Below are positions 27,290 through 35,479 of a DNA stretch of 64,000 nt, in pieces (within the stretch, counting starts at the first letter, position 1; every line of letters starts with the position of its first letter). The notes under the pieces are model-generated. The model worked only from the letters and a program-made list of their open reading frames with translations. It was not told the DNA's origin and searched no databases. The stretch lies in contig NZ_CP133152.1 of assembly GCF_036488675.1 (NCBI RefSeq), positions 682,001 to 746,000 of the forward strand, given 5' to 3'. This stretch comes from Sinorhizobium chiapasense (GTDB lineage Bacteria > Pseudomonadota > Alphaproteobacteria > Rhizobiales > Rhizobiaceae). A program made the position numbers and the translations under genes.

Positions 27290-28170
27290 GCCGCGGCCCT
27301 CCTGCGATTGGCCTGACCCTGAACAATCGCATAGAGCGCCACGAGCACGGTCAGCACGAGAATCGAGAAGACGCCGTAGGTCGCGGCCTCGCCGAAGCGG
27401 AACTGGCCGAAGCCGCTCTCGTAGATCTTGGTCGGGAAGATGTGGGTCGCCGATTGCGGGCCGCCCCGGGTCAGGACCCAGATGATGTCGAAATAGTTGA
27501 AGGTCAGGATCAGGGTCAGCACGACGTTGACGACGATGACGTCGCGGATCGCGGGCAGCGTGACATCGAGGAGCCGCCGGGCCGGACCGGCACCGTCAAG
27601 CGTCGCCGCCTCGATCTGGCTCTGATCGACGTTCTGCAAGGCCGCGAGATAGATCAGCATGGAGAAGGGAAACCCCTTCCAGACTGCGGCGATGATGACC
27701 GAGGCCATCGCCATGCGGCTGTCCGCGAGCCAGGCGACGCTGTTCTCGATGAGCCCCGTCTGCAACAGCAGCGAGTTCACGAGACCAAGCTGCGGATCGT
27801 ACATGAAGCGCCAGAGGATCGCGGCTACCACGCCCGGAAGGATGAAAGGCAGGAGCACGATGGCGCGCAGCGCGCCCTGCATGGGCAGATTCTGGTTCAA
27901 CAGAAGTGCAGTCAAGAAGCCGAGGATGTTCTGCAGCAGGACGACGCCGAAGGTCCAGACGATCGAATTCGTCACGACTTCCGTGAACGTGCGGTCTGCG
28001 AGGATACGGCGATAGAGCGCGAGTCCGGCGAACTTCGGGTCCGGGCTCAGAAAGCTGGTTTCGTGAAAGCTCTCATAGACCGTTCCGAACATCGGATAGT
28101 AGAGCATGACCGCCATCAGGATGAGGGCGGGGGCGAGAAGAAGCCAGTGGAGCCGGCGATCTTTGCGCAT
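27286..28170 (-). CDS. Sugar ABC transporter permease (MalF type)
   Basis: The 294 residues start at ATG 28170 (MRKDRRLHWLLLAPALIL); earlier in-frame starts would run into the binding-protein tail region and add a non-membrane leader. Six hydrophobic segments are seen, with the EAA loop IEAATLDGAGPARRLLDVTL. It lies 58 bases after the binding-protein gene in the same direction and overlaps the next permease. Confidence 0.9.
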   Translation of the reverse strand: MRKDRRLHWLLLAPALILMAVMLYYPMFGTVYESFHETSFLSPDPKFAGLALYRRILADRTFTEVVTNSIVWTFGVVLLQNILGFLTALLLNQNLPMQGALRAIVLLPFILPGVVAAILWRFMYDPQLGLVNSLLLQTGLIENSVAWLADSRMAMASVIIAAVWKGFPFSMLIYLAALQNVDQSQIEAATLDGAGPARRLLDVTLPAIRDVIVVNVVLTLILTFNYFDIIWVLTRGGPQSATHIFPTKIYESGFGQFRFGEAATYGVFSILVLTVLVALYAIVQGQANRRRAAA

Positions 28171-28228
28171 CGGGAAAACCTTGTCCTGATGCCGCACCCC
28201 GAATCCGAGGTGCGGCAGGCGGTTGGCA

Positions 28229-29446
28229 TCAGTCGAGGGCGTTGATGGCGTCGCAGGCCTTCGCGGCAGTCGCGGCGGGATCGCCACCGGCGTAGATCTC
28301 CTGGAACATGGCGATCTGCGCATCGGCGAGCTCGAGGTAGCGCGGAGACAGCGGGCGTGCCTTGGCGTTCTCGAGATGCGCCATGATCACCTTGGGATCC
28401 TTGCGGTTCTTCTCGAGGAAGGCCGTGGCGGCTTTCTTGTTTGCGGGGATCAGGTCGACCACGTCGCCGTTCACGTCCTCACGCACCATGAACTGGATGA
28501 ATTTCCACGCCGCGTCTTTGTTCGGCGAGGACTCGAAGATCGCGAGGTTCCAGCCGCCGAAGGTTCCGACGGGCGTCTTGCCCTCCGGCGCGGTTCCGTT
28601 CACGAAACCCCAGTCGAGCTTGCTTTTCTGAAGGGTCGGCTGTTCCAGCGCCGGCCAGAATTCGATCGCGAGCGAGCCGTTCAGGAACAGTTCGCGCATG
28701 TCACCGGAGGAGGCGTTGAGAATGCCGCCCGGCGCGAACTTCGATAGTTGCTGCAGATAGGTCAGCGCCTCGACGGCGGGCGCTTCGGTCAGGCCGCAAC
28801 TGCCGTCGTCGTTCAGGATCTTGCCTCCGTTCGAGAAGATGAAGGAATCGCCGACGACGACTGTATCCTCGCCCTTGTGCCCGAACAGGCCGACACCGAA
28901 CTTGCCGCTTGTGGTCAGCTTCTCGGCGGCAGCCTTCAGACCGTCAAAGGTGCTAAGGCTGGCCGGATCGATCTTCGCCGCGTCGAGCAGCGCCTTGTTG
29001 TAGTAGCTGAACTGCCAGACATCGACGTTGAAGGGGATGCCATAGAGCTTTCCGCCAAGCACCGCCGAATCCCAGGCTCCTCCGAAGAAGTTGTCGCGTG
29101 CTAGACCCGCGGCACCAGCCTGCTCGGTGAGGTCTGCGACGGCCCCCGCCTTGGCGAAGGCGCCGACCCAGATCTGGTCAAGCGTGGCGATGTCGGGCGC
29201 ATTACCGCCCTGGACCGCCGTCAGCAATCGCTGCTGGTATTCGGGATAGGGAACGGTGGTCACCTCGATCTTGATGTCGGGATTTTCCTTCATGAACCGC
29301 TCGACGGCGGCTTTCTGCACGTCGGAAAGGCCGCTTTCAGTCTGCTGGTTGTCCCAGAATTGCAGGGTGACCTGCTGTGCCAGAACCGAGCTGGTGCCAA
29401 GCAGCATCGCTCCCATCGTGACGGCCGTTAATAATGATCGCTTCAT
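28229..29446 (-). CDS. ABC transporter sugar-binding protein (family 1)
   Basis: The 405-residue protein starts behind GGGAGGAG. A Sec signal (MKRSLLTAVTMGAMLLGTSS) is cleaved near VLA-QQ. Mature sequence begins VTLQFWDNQQTES, typical of family-1 sugar-binding proteins, with NAPDIATLDQIWVGAF and a C-lobe GTFGGWNLAIF. It delivers the ligand to the permeases encoded next. The spacing of 28 bases from the regulator gene suggests that both lie on one transcript. Confidence 0.92.
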   Translation of the reverse strand: MKRSLLTAVTMGAMLLGTSSVLAQQVTLQFWDNQQTESGLSDVQKAAVERFMKENPDIKIEVTTVPYPEYQQRLLTAVQGGNAPDIATLDQIWVGAFAKAGAVADLTEQAGAAGLARDNFFGGAWDSAVLGGKLYGIPFNVDVWQFSYYNKALLDAAKIDPASLSTFDGLKAAAEKLTTSGKFGVGLFGHKGEDTVVVGDSFIFSNGGKILNDDGSCGLTEAPAVEALTYLQQLSKFAPGGILNASSGDMRELFLNGSLAIEFWPALEQPTLQKSKLDWGFVNGTAPEGKTPVGTFGGWNLAIFESSPNKDAAWKFIQFMVREDVNGDVVDLIPANKKAATAFLEKNRKDPKVIMAHLENAKARPLSPRYLELADAQIAMFQEIYAGGDPAATAAKACDAINALD

Positions 29447-29474
29447 GGTTCTCCTCCCTCGCGATTGAATTGTT

Positions 29475-31235
29475 TCAGGGTTGGTTTCGATAATTCCCGC
29501 CCGTGTCGAAGGCCGGTTCGGGAAGCACTTCGCCCGCGATCAGCACGTCGACGCCGACCGACCGGAAACGCTGGCGGTCCTCGGGCAAGGCGCCGTCGTC
29601 AGTCAGCACCGACCGGACCTGCGCGGCACCGGCGATGCGGTGGTTCGCATTCGAGCCGAGCGCCACGCTGTCCGCCAGAACGATGCTGACCTCCGCCGCG
29701 TCGATGAGCCGCTGGGCGGCAAGCGCCCGCCTTTCGTCGAGCGAAGAGAGGCCGAAGCCCGGCGTCGCGCCGTCGACCGCGATGAAGGCGACATGCGGGC
29801 GCACCCGCTCGAAGATCGCGCCGAGACTCGGCCCGACAAGGCAGCGGTCGGCTTTCTGGTATTCACCGCCCGTCAGGATCACCTTGATGGTGGGCGTATC
29901 CTCGAGCGCGTTGAGGACGTCGAAGGAATTGGTCACGACGGTAACGCCCTGCAGGCGCTCCGGCTTGTTTGCGGCAAGGCTTCTGAGCTCTTCGGCAAGG
30001 AAGAGGCTCGCCTGTCCTTCGTTGAGCGCGACCACCATGCCGGGCCGGACGAGCTGCGTCGCGCTCTGGGCGATCTCGCGGCGCAGGCGGGCGATCTCGG
30101 CCGAGATGCCGTGATGGGGCGGCGAGACCACGAGCGTCGCTCCATAATCCCCACAACGGGCCTGCATGGCGCTCGCCATGCTGCGGTACCAGTCATGGGC
30201 CGGGTAATGCGGCAGGAACCCGATCCGCCGTGAGCGCAGAAGCTTCGCATTGAACCCAAGCCGAATGCTGCTCAGTCGATCGAGGACCTCTTCCTTGAGG
30301 CGCCACCCGTCCGGACCGTCTTCGAAATAGTCGCCGAGGGTCCGGGGGGTGATGATCGCATGCGGCGTGACAGTGTCGGACAAGGGCTGTCCGAGGATTC
30401 CGAGTACGGCCATGTCGATACCGAGCCGGCCGACGACCTCGGGAAACAGCGCGCCGACCGCCTTGAGCGGACCGGAATCGGCAAGCTGCGCCATGAAGCC
30501 CGCGCTCTCGCCTCCCATCGAATACACGGCAACCTGCCTTTCGAGACGCTGGGCCGCCTCGATGCCTGCGATGGCCGCATGGTCGTTGACGGCGAAGACA
30601 AGGTTGATCGCCTCATCGGCGACGAAGGCGTCATGGGCGACGCGCAGGCCGATCCTGTAGCTGCCTTGGCCGTTGACCCGATGGATCGCCGCAGGCTTGC
30701 CGCCGGCCTGGGCGAGACCGGTCTCGAAGCCCGCCACGCGCTCACGCGTATTGGGAAGTTCGGCCACGCTGATCACCAGCATCGAGAACGGCTTGCCCTC
30801 GACCTGCCGCGCCGCCAATCGGCCGAGTTCGACGCCCGCAGCAAAGTTGTCCGGGCCGAGGTAGGCGCCGCCCGGCTGGGGAGCACTTTCCGCGATGAAG
30901 GGTATCCCGCGACGGATGATATCCCGCCGCAGCGCCTCGCTCCCCCTGCCCAAGATGGGCGGCAAGATGACCGCATTCAAGGAAGCGAGATCGGAAGCCA
31001 GCGGGCTGGCCTCTGCCCCCGGCAGTGGCCCCCTGGAGCGCACCAGCGACTCGTCTGGCAGGACGGCCCCGCCGTGGCGCCTGCGGATCGCGCCGAGTTC
31101 GTCCAGCTGCGCAAGGTCGCGTCTAAGCGTCACCGCCGCGACATCGGGCATGCAACGACGCAGTTCGTCCATACTCACGACGCCCTGCTTTCGGAGTATT
31201 GAGAGGATTCTTGCATGTCGCTGCTCTCTGATCAT
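29475..31235 (-). CDS. Three-part regulator: DeoR HTH, PBP-like domain, DeoR sensor domain
   Basis: The protein has 586 residues, over twice the length of a DeoR repressor. Residues 1-60 are a DeoR-type winged helix (ILSILRKQGVVSMDELRR, VTLRRDLAQLDELGAIRRRH). About 80-300 is a LacI-like periplasmic-binding domain (PFSMLVISVAELPNTRERVA, GIDMAVLGILGQPLSDTVTP). From about 375 a complete DeoR C-terminal sugar-phosphate sensor follows (VTVVTNSFDVLNAL, IKVILTGGEYQ, VAFIAVDGATPGFGLSSLDE). The start has AAAGGAG. It probably senses both a free sugar and a phosphorylated or CoA-type metabolite and controls this operon. Confidence 0.88.
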   Translation of the reverse strand: MIREQRHARILSILRKQGVVSMDELRRCMPDVAAVTLRRDLAQLDELGAIRRRHGGAVLPDESLVRSRGPLPGAEASPLASDLASLNAVILPPILGRGSEALRRDIIRRGIPFIAESAPQPGGAYLGPDNFAAGVELGRLAARQVEGKPFSMLVISVAELPNTRERVAGFETGLAQAGGKPAAIHRVNGQGSYRIGLRVAHDAFVADEAINLVFAVNDHAAIAGIEAAQRLERQVAVYSMGGESAGFMAQLADSGPLKAVGALFPEVVGRLGIDMAVLGILGQPLSDTVTPHAIITPRTLGDYFEDGPDGWRLKEEVLDRLSSIRLGFNAKLLRSRRIGFLPHYPAHDWYRSMASAMQARCGDYGATLVVSPPHHGISAEIARLRREIAQSATQLVRPGMVVALNEGQASLFLAEELRSLAANKPERLQGVTVVTNSFDVLNALEDTPTIKVILTGGEYQKADRCLVGPSLGAIFERVRPHVAFIAVDGATPGFGLSSLDERRALAAQRLIDAAEVSIVLADSVALGSNANHRIAGAAQVRSVLTDDGALPEDRQRFRSVGVDVLIAGEVLPEPAFDTGGNYRNQP

Positions 31236-31315
31236 TCGATCTCCTTTTCAATTACGTTTTGCGCAGTTTCTGCGGTGCATCAACGGCCGATGGGTTCATA
31301 GGATATCGCGAAGTG

Positions 31316-31348
31316 GATCATTCGAAGTAAAATGATCAAAAACGATCA
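31316..31348. promoter_or_regulatory. Cluster of GATC-core inverted repeats upstream of the three-part regulator
   Basis: GATCATT (31316-31322) and AATGATC (31331-31337) form a dyad with an 8-base spacer; TGATC (31333-31337) and GATCA (31344-31348) form a second overlapping one. They lie 80-113 bases upstream of the regulator start and are candidate operators. The remaining bases up to 31623 show no supported gene. Confidence 0.5.
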
Positions 31349-31623
31349 CGTACTCTCCGGCCGCACAGGGTTCGGCCGTGGACCGGTCGTCGCGCGCTCT
31401 GCAGTGGGGCTGGTTGCGCAGCAGATCCCGTCTCGTTCCTGGGTCATCTGGGGGTTATTTCGGTCGCCGAAACCGATATCGAGCATCTCCCGAATAGTCG
31501 GCAGATGCAGAATCTCGGAGACCATGAGCGCTCGGAGTTGTCTTGTCGCAGAAGGAGTTGCATCGTCGCAAATGCAGTGCCGCCGCGCGGCAAGCGCCGA
31601 GCGTACACCCGGAGATGCCACCC

Positions 31624-32922
31624 ATGTTCGACCTGATCATCCGCAACGCGAACCTTCCGGACGGCCGCCAGGGTGTCGATCTGGGCCTTGAGGGCGGCAA
31701 GATCACCACGATCGAGAAGTCCATCGCTGCAACTGGCGGTGACGTGATCGACGCGACCGGTCGACTGGTCAGCCCACCGTTCTGCGACCCGCATTTTCAT
31801 ATGGACGCGACGCTGTCGCTCGGCATGCCGCGAATGAATGTCTCCGGCACGTTGCTGGAGGGTATCGCGCTTTGGGGGGAATTGCGCCCACAGCTGACCA
31901 AGGAAGCGTTGGTCGAGCGGGCCTTGCGCTACTGCGATCTCGCCGTCAGCCAGGGCCTTCTTTACATCCGTAGCCATGTGGATACGTCCGATCCGCGTCT
32001 TGTGACGGTGGAAGCACTGCTGGAGGTCAAGGAAAAGGTCGCGCCCTATATTGATCTGCAACTCGTCGCCTTCCCGCAGGACGGTTATTACCGCGCCGCC
32101 GCCGGCGTCGCCTCGCTCGAGCGCGCGCTCGATATGGGCGTCGGCATCGTGGGCGGCATTCCGCATTTCGAACGGACGATGGAAGACGGCGCCCGCTCGG
32201 TCGAGGCGCTGTGTCGGGTCGCCGCCGACCGCCGCCTGCCGGTCGACATGCATTGCGACGAAACCGACGATCCGATGTCACGCCACATCGAAACGCTGGC
32301 GGCCCAGACGGTGCGCTTCGGCCTTAAGGGACGCGTTACCGGGTCGCATCTCACCTCGATGCACTCGATGGACAACTATTACGTTTCGAAACTCATCCCG
32401 CTTATGGCGGAGGCTGAGATCAACGTGATCCCGAATCCGCTGATCAACATCATGCTGCAGGGTCGTCACGACACCTATCCTAAGCGGCGCGGCATGACGC
32501 GGGTGCGGGAGTTGATGGCCGCCGGACTCAACGTCTCTTTCGGGCATGACTGCGTCATGGACCCTTGGTACTCGATGGGCTCGGGTGACATGCTGGAGGT
32601 CGCGCACATGGCAATTCACGTGGCGCAGATGGCCGGCATCGAGGACAAGCATAAGATCTTCGACGCGATTACCGTCAATTCGGCGAAGACGATGGGGCTC
32701 GAAGGTTACGGGCTCGAAATCGGCTGCAACGCAGATCTCGTCGTGCTGCAGGCGGCCGACGTCACCGAAGCGCTGAGGCTGAAACCGAACCGGCTGTTCG
32801 TCATCAAGTCAGGCAAGGTGATCGCAAGAACTGCGCCGCGCATCGGCGAGCTGTTCCTGAGCGGCCGTCCGGCGTCTATCGATATCGCGCGAGATTACCT
32901 GCCGCAAACGCCGCAGCGCTGA
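31624..32922 (+). CDS. Cytosine deaminase-family amidohydrolase
   Basis: The 432-residue TIM-barrel amidohydrolase starts at ATG 31624 (MFDLIIRNANLPDGR). Metal ligands appear as DPHFHMDA near residue 60, the MHCDETDD motif (His plus catalytic Glu) and GHDCVMDPWYSMGSGDML, all as in E. coli CodA; VTGSHLTSMHS supplies the intermediate histidine. It should deaminate cytosine or a related N-heterocycle (isoguanine, creatinine-like compounds) in the cytosol. CodA is likely but a different substrate is possible. It is divergent from the regulator gene. Confidence 0.85.
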   Translation: MFDLIIRNANLPDGRQGVDLGLEGGKITTIEKSIAATGGDVIDATGRLVSPPFCDPHFHMDATLSLGMPRMNVSGTLLEGIALWGELRPQLTKEALVERALRYCDLAVSQGLLYIRSHVDTSDPRLVTVEALLEVKEKVAPYIDLQLVAFPQDGYYRAAAGVASLERALDMGVGIVGGIPHFERTMEDGARSVEALCRVAADRRLPVDMHCDETDDPMSRHIETLAAQTVRFGLKGRVTGSHLTSMHSMDNYYVSKLIPLMAEAEINVIPNPLINIMLQGRHDTYPKRRGMTRVRELMAAGLNVSFGHDCVMDPWYSMGSGDMLEVAHMAIHVAQMAGIEDKHKIFDAITVNSAKTMGLEGYGLEIGCNADLVVLQAADVTEALRLKPNRLFVIKSGKVIARTAPRIGELFLSGRPASIDIARDYLPQTPQR

Positions 32923-33166
32923 GCCTCCATGTGGCTCACACAGACCGGCCACGACAGTCATTCGCTCCGGATTTAAGGATCACGCAGTAGCACGCTTTGA
33001 TCGGGACCTGACGCGACGTGCAGGTTGCCTGCATTTTATACCGTCGCGCGAACCTATGCGAAAGTATAGATAACACCTTCGTACAATAGATTTCTCTCCA
33101 GGTTTGATTGATCCTTGCCATAGCATCCAACTATCCAGATGCGCTCAGTGGAAAGGAAGTCGTGTC

Positions 33167-33556
33167 ATGAAACATTTGTTTCTTACCACGCGGGTTCCGT
33201 CGAAGTTTCGCGAACTCGTCGCGTTTCTGTCCCTGGTCGCTGTGTTTTTCGTCGGTGCATGGGTGTTGTTCATAGCACCTAATGCCAAGGCGCATCCTGC
33301 GCTGCCAACCGCCGCGCAACCGCATGGGTGGTCCTATCCCCTGTCCTGTTGCTCCGGCTACGATTGCCGTGAAGTCGCATACAATGCCGTCGCAGAGCGG
33401 CGCGAGGGCTATGTTATCAAGCGTACGGGGGAAGTGATTACCTACACAGACAGCCGTATCAGGAACAGCCCCGACGGCCTGTTTCATTGGTGTTCGGCGG
33501 CAGGGGCGAACGATGGACGCACCGTCTGCCTATTTGTACCCCCGCATGGATACTGA
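33167..33556 (+). CDS. Hypothetical exported or membrane-anchored cysteine-rich protein
   Basis: The 129-residue protein starts at ATG 33167 behind GGAAAGGAAG. A hydrophobic segment (LVAFLSLVAVFFVGAWVLFI, about residues 19-38) followed by a possible AKA-H cleavage site indicates export or anchoring. The mature part has two cysteine groups (YPLSCCSGYDCREV and LFHWCSAAG, VCLFVPP). I recognise the pattern from uncharacterised rhizobial and phage-linked proteins but know no function. The ribosome site and codon pattern support a real gene. Confidence 0.65.
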   Translation: MKHLFLTTRVPSKFRELVAFLSLVAVFFVGAWVLFIAPNAKAHPALPTAAQPHGWSYPLSCCSGYDCREVAYNAVAERREGYVIKRTGEVITYTDSRIRNSPDGLFHWCSAAGANDGRTVCLFVPPHGY

Positions 33557-33779
33557 CGCTCACGACGGCTCGCCGAGCCGGGCTGCTGGCTCACCGATCA
33601 TACCCACAACCCCTCGCCTTCTGCCAGTTGGCGGAGCGATCCTCGGCTGGGCTGGGGTGCAATCCTTCGACGGAACATTGACCCCAGTGATAGCCAGCCT
33701 CTGCATCTTCGGCGCCTGCGTGCTCGCCTGCTTTCTCGTCGCCGAGAAGGATCGCCTGTTTGGCGACGAGAGGGCGTAG
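33546..33779 (+). CDS. Small membrane ORF, possibly the tail of a lost MFS transporter
   Basis: The 77-residue frame overlaps the end of the previous gene by 11 bases. It has one long hydrophobic stretch (VIASLCIFGACVLACFLVAE) preceded by GGAILGWAGVQSFDGTLTP, which resembles the last two helices of Bcr/CflA-type drug transporters. There is no clear ribosome site. It may be a decayed transporter end or a small membrane protein. Confidence 0.35.
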   Translation: MDTDAHDGSPSRAAGSPIIPTTPRLLPVGGAILGWAGVQSFDGTLTPVIASLCIFGACVLACFLVAEKDRLFGDERA

Positions 33780-33872
33780 ACTGCGCCTGCAGTGGACGGC
33801 TGACCCAACTTTCCAATTCGTTAACCAAATTTGCTCATTGTCCGCGGCTGGAACCAACGAATCTCGGAGCAC

Positions 33873-33989
33873 ATGATGAGCTACGATTGGAGCGGCGAGC
33901 GGACACGCCGAACGAGGATGCTGAGGATAAGTCGATGGGTCCTGATAGCCGCGACGATCATTGCCGTGGTGGCGACCCTGTCCGTCTAG
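33873..33989 (+). CDS. Small 38-residue membrane protein
   Basis: A short frame starts with two ATGs (33873, 33876) just after CGGAG. It encodes a basic N-terminus (SGERTRRTRMLRISRW) and one hydrophobic helix (VLIAATIIAVVATLSV), then stops with TAG. The basic-inside then hydrophobic layout is that of single-pass small proteins. It is the only coding candidate in 33780-34085. Function unknown. Confidence 0.4.
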   Translation: MMSYDWSGERTRRTRMLRISRWVLIAATIIAVVATLSV

Positions 33990-34085
33990 CAGCGGGTCAG
34001 GCCATTCGAACTTCGGCCGATGCATTGGCGAGGGCCGATGCGAGCGAGCTTAAAGCATCAAACCAACCGCCAACGAGGGATTTCT

Positions 34086-34553
34086 TCAGATATTGCGGGC
34101 CAAGCGACGCACGAGACCTCGCCGCCCGCGTTCCATCACGACTGCATGGTTCCAACTGAAGACAGGCTTCAGCACAAATGAAAGTCTGATCATCCAAGGT
34201 TTCGTGATCGTGACGATCCAGTCATAGCGGACATTGCATTTCAAACCCTCGGGTTGCAGCGTCCATCGGCCAATACCCTCAAGCTCGCCGTAAGCTCTCC
34301 CCTCGATAATGGACAACGGCACGATCCTGATCGTTTCGATTTCGAAGGCCAAATCATAAGGCAATGCAGTCGACCATTTCATCCGATGGACGGCGCCGAT
34401 GCCGTCCTCGTCGCCTTCGCGCAGAAGCGTGACCTGCTTTACCGAGGGCCACCAGTCCGGCCAGGTTTCGGGCGCGTTCAGTACCTGCCAGACATCCTCG
34501 ACCGAGGCGTCGATGGTCCATTTCGTGACAAGGTGAAACTCGGTCGACGGCAT
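34086..34553 (-). CDS. SRPBCC (START-like) family protein
   Basis: The 155-residue protein starts MPSTEFHLVTKWTIDASVED and has VWQVLNAPETWPDWWPSVKQ, the usual entry of polyketide-cyclase/SRPBCC domains, with GIGRWTLQPEGLKCNVRYDW later. The fold makes a hydrophobic ligand pocket. Function is not known. It is divergent from the di-iron protein gene but is separated from it by about 250 bases that hold the NnrR-like box. Confidence 0.82.
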   Translation of the reverse strand: MPSTEFHLVTKWTIDASVEDVWQVLNAPETWPDWWPSVKQVTLLREGDEDGIGAVHRMKWSTALPYDLAFEIETIRIVPLSIIEGRAYGELEGIGRWTLQPEGLKCNVRYDWIVTITKPWMIRLSFVLKPVFSWNHAVVMERGRRGLVRRLARNI

Positions 34554-34670
34554 TCAGGATCCCTTCCGGCAGGCGAGCGAGGCGAGCTTCATTCTGACTT
34601 CATTGGCTCGCTTGATCCAGCTTGATGGGCTCAGTTTTTGGCTATCCAAGCTTCGACTGCCTTCGCCTGT

Positions 34671-34684
34671 TTGCGCGGGCACAA
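34671..34684 (+). promoter_or_regulatory. NnrR/FNR-like box upstream of the di-iron repair gene
   Basis: TTGCG-CGGG-CACAA matches the NnrR consensus TTGCG-N4-CACAA described in alpha-proteobacteria. It lies 126 bases before the di-iron protein start. An A/T-rich CAAAAT about 30 bases downstream could serve as the -10 element of a class II promoter. Confidence 0.7.
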
Positions 34685-34809
34685 AGACGAGATGCCATCT
34701 TCTTCGACAAAATGACGGGCGTATTTAATTGCTGGATCATCGGGCCGGCTTCAGCCCCGGCGTCGCCGGCTCGAAAGATCCCAACGCCAATAGGATCAAG
34801 GAACACATC

Positions 34810-35469
34810 ATGACCGGAGTAAGCCTCGACAAGACAGTCGCAACCATTGCTGCGGAGTTGCCGGGGGCCGCGGAACTCTTCCGCCGCCATGACATCAGCT
34901 TCTGTTGCGGCGGCAACGTGCGGCTCTCCGAAGCTGCCGTTAAGGCAGGTCTTGCACCGTCGGCATTGCTTTGCGAACTGGAGGCACTGGTGGAGGCGGC
35001 AAGTCGGGACGCACCTGAAGAAACCTCTGATCTCATCGCGCATATCCTTGCCAGATATCACGAAACGCACCGCTCGGAACTCGCCTGGCTCATTCCGCTC
35101 GCTGCGAAGGTGGAGCGGGTTCATGCCGACCATCCGTCGGCGCCGATCGGACTTTCACGGGCATTGGAGCGCCTGCGCGACGAACTTCAGAGCCATATGG
35201 TGAAGGAGGAACTGGTTCTTTTCCCGATGATGCGCTCCGGCGGCAGCGAGACTATCGTCCACCCGATCGGGCAGATGCGGCATGAGCATGAAGAGGAAGC
35301 TGAGCACCTCCGGACGATCGAGCATGTGACCCATGGGCTTTCGCTACCAGCAGGAGCCTGCGGCTCGTGGACCGCGCTCTATACGGGACTGCGCAAGTTC
35401 ACCGACGACCTCGTGGCTCATATGCATCTCGAAAACGCCGTGCTGTTCCCGCGTTTCGAGCCGGCATGA
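34810..35469 (+). CDS. Di-iron iron-sulfur-cluster repair protein (RIC/ScdA/YtfE/DnrN family)
   Basis: The 219-residue protein has an N-terminal DUF542 domain with the DISFCCGGN motif and a C-terminal hemerythrin-like four-helix bundle. The bundle carries the metal-ligand pattern HETHRSEL, HMVKEELVLFP, MRHEHEEEAEHL and HMHLENAVLFPRF. RIC proteins restore Fe-S clusters damaged by nitric oxide or oxidants and are usually under NO control, which fits the NnrR-like box upstream. It begins an operon with nnrS, whose start lies ten bases beyond this stop. Confidence 0.92.
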   Translation: MTGVSLDKTVATIAAELPGAAELFRRHDISFCCGGNVRLSEAAVKAGLAPSALLCELEALVEAASRDAPEETSDLIAHILARYHETHRSELAWLIPLAAKVERVHADHPSAPIGLSRALERLRDELQSHMVKEELVLFPMMRSGGSETIVHPIGQMRHEHEEEAEHLRTIEHVTHGLSLPAGACGSWTALYTGLRKFTDDLVAHMHLENAVLFPRFEPA

Positions 35470-35479
35470 CCGGCACCGG

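Noticed and set aside
25740..27332. Long minus-strand frame spanning the hydratase and permease genes
   Set aside because: Arginine-rich translation in an alternative frame of real genes with intact crotonase and permease motifs.
31332..31691. Possible plus-strand gene upstream of the CodA-like gene
   Set aside because: It begins inside the candidate operator, overlaps the CodA start in another frame and resembles no protein.
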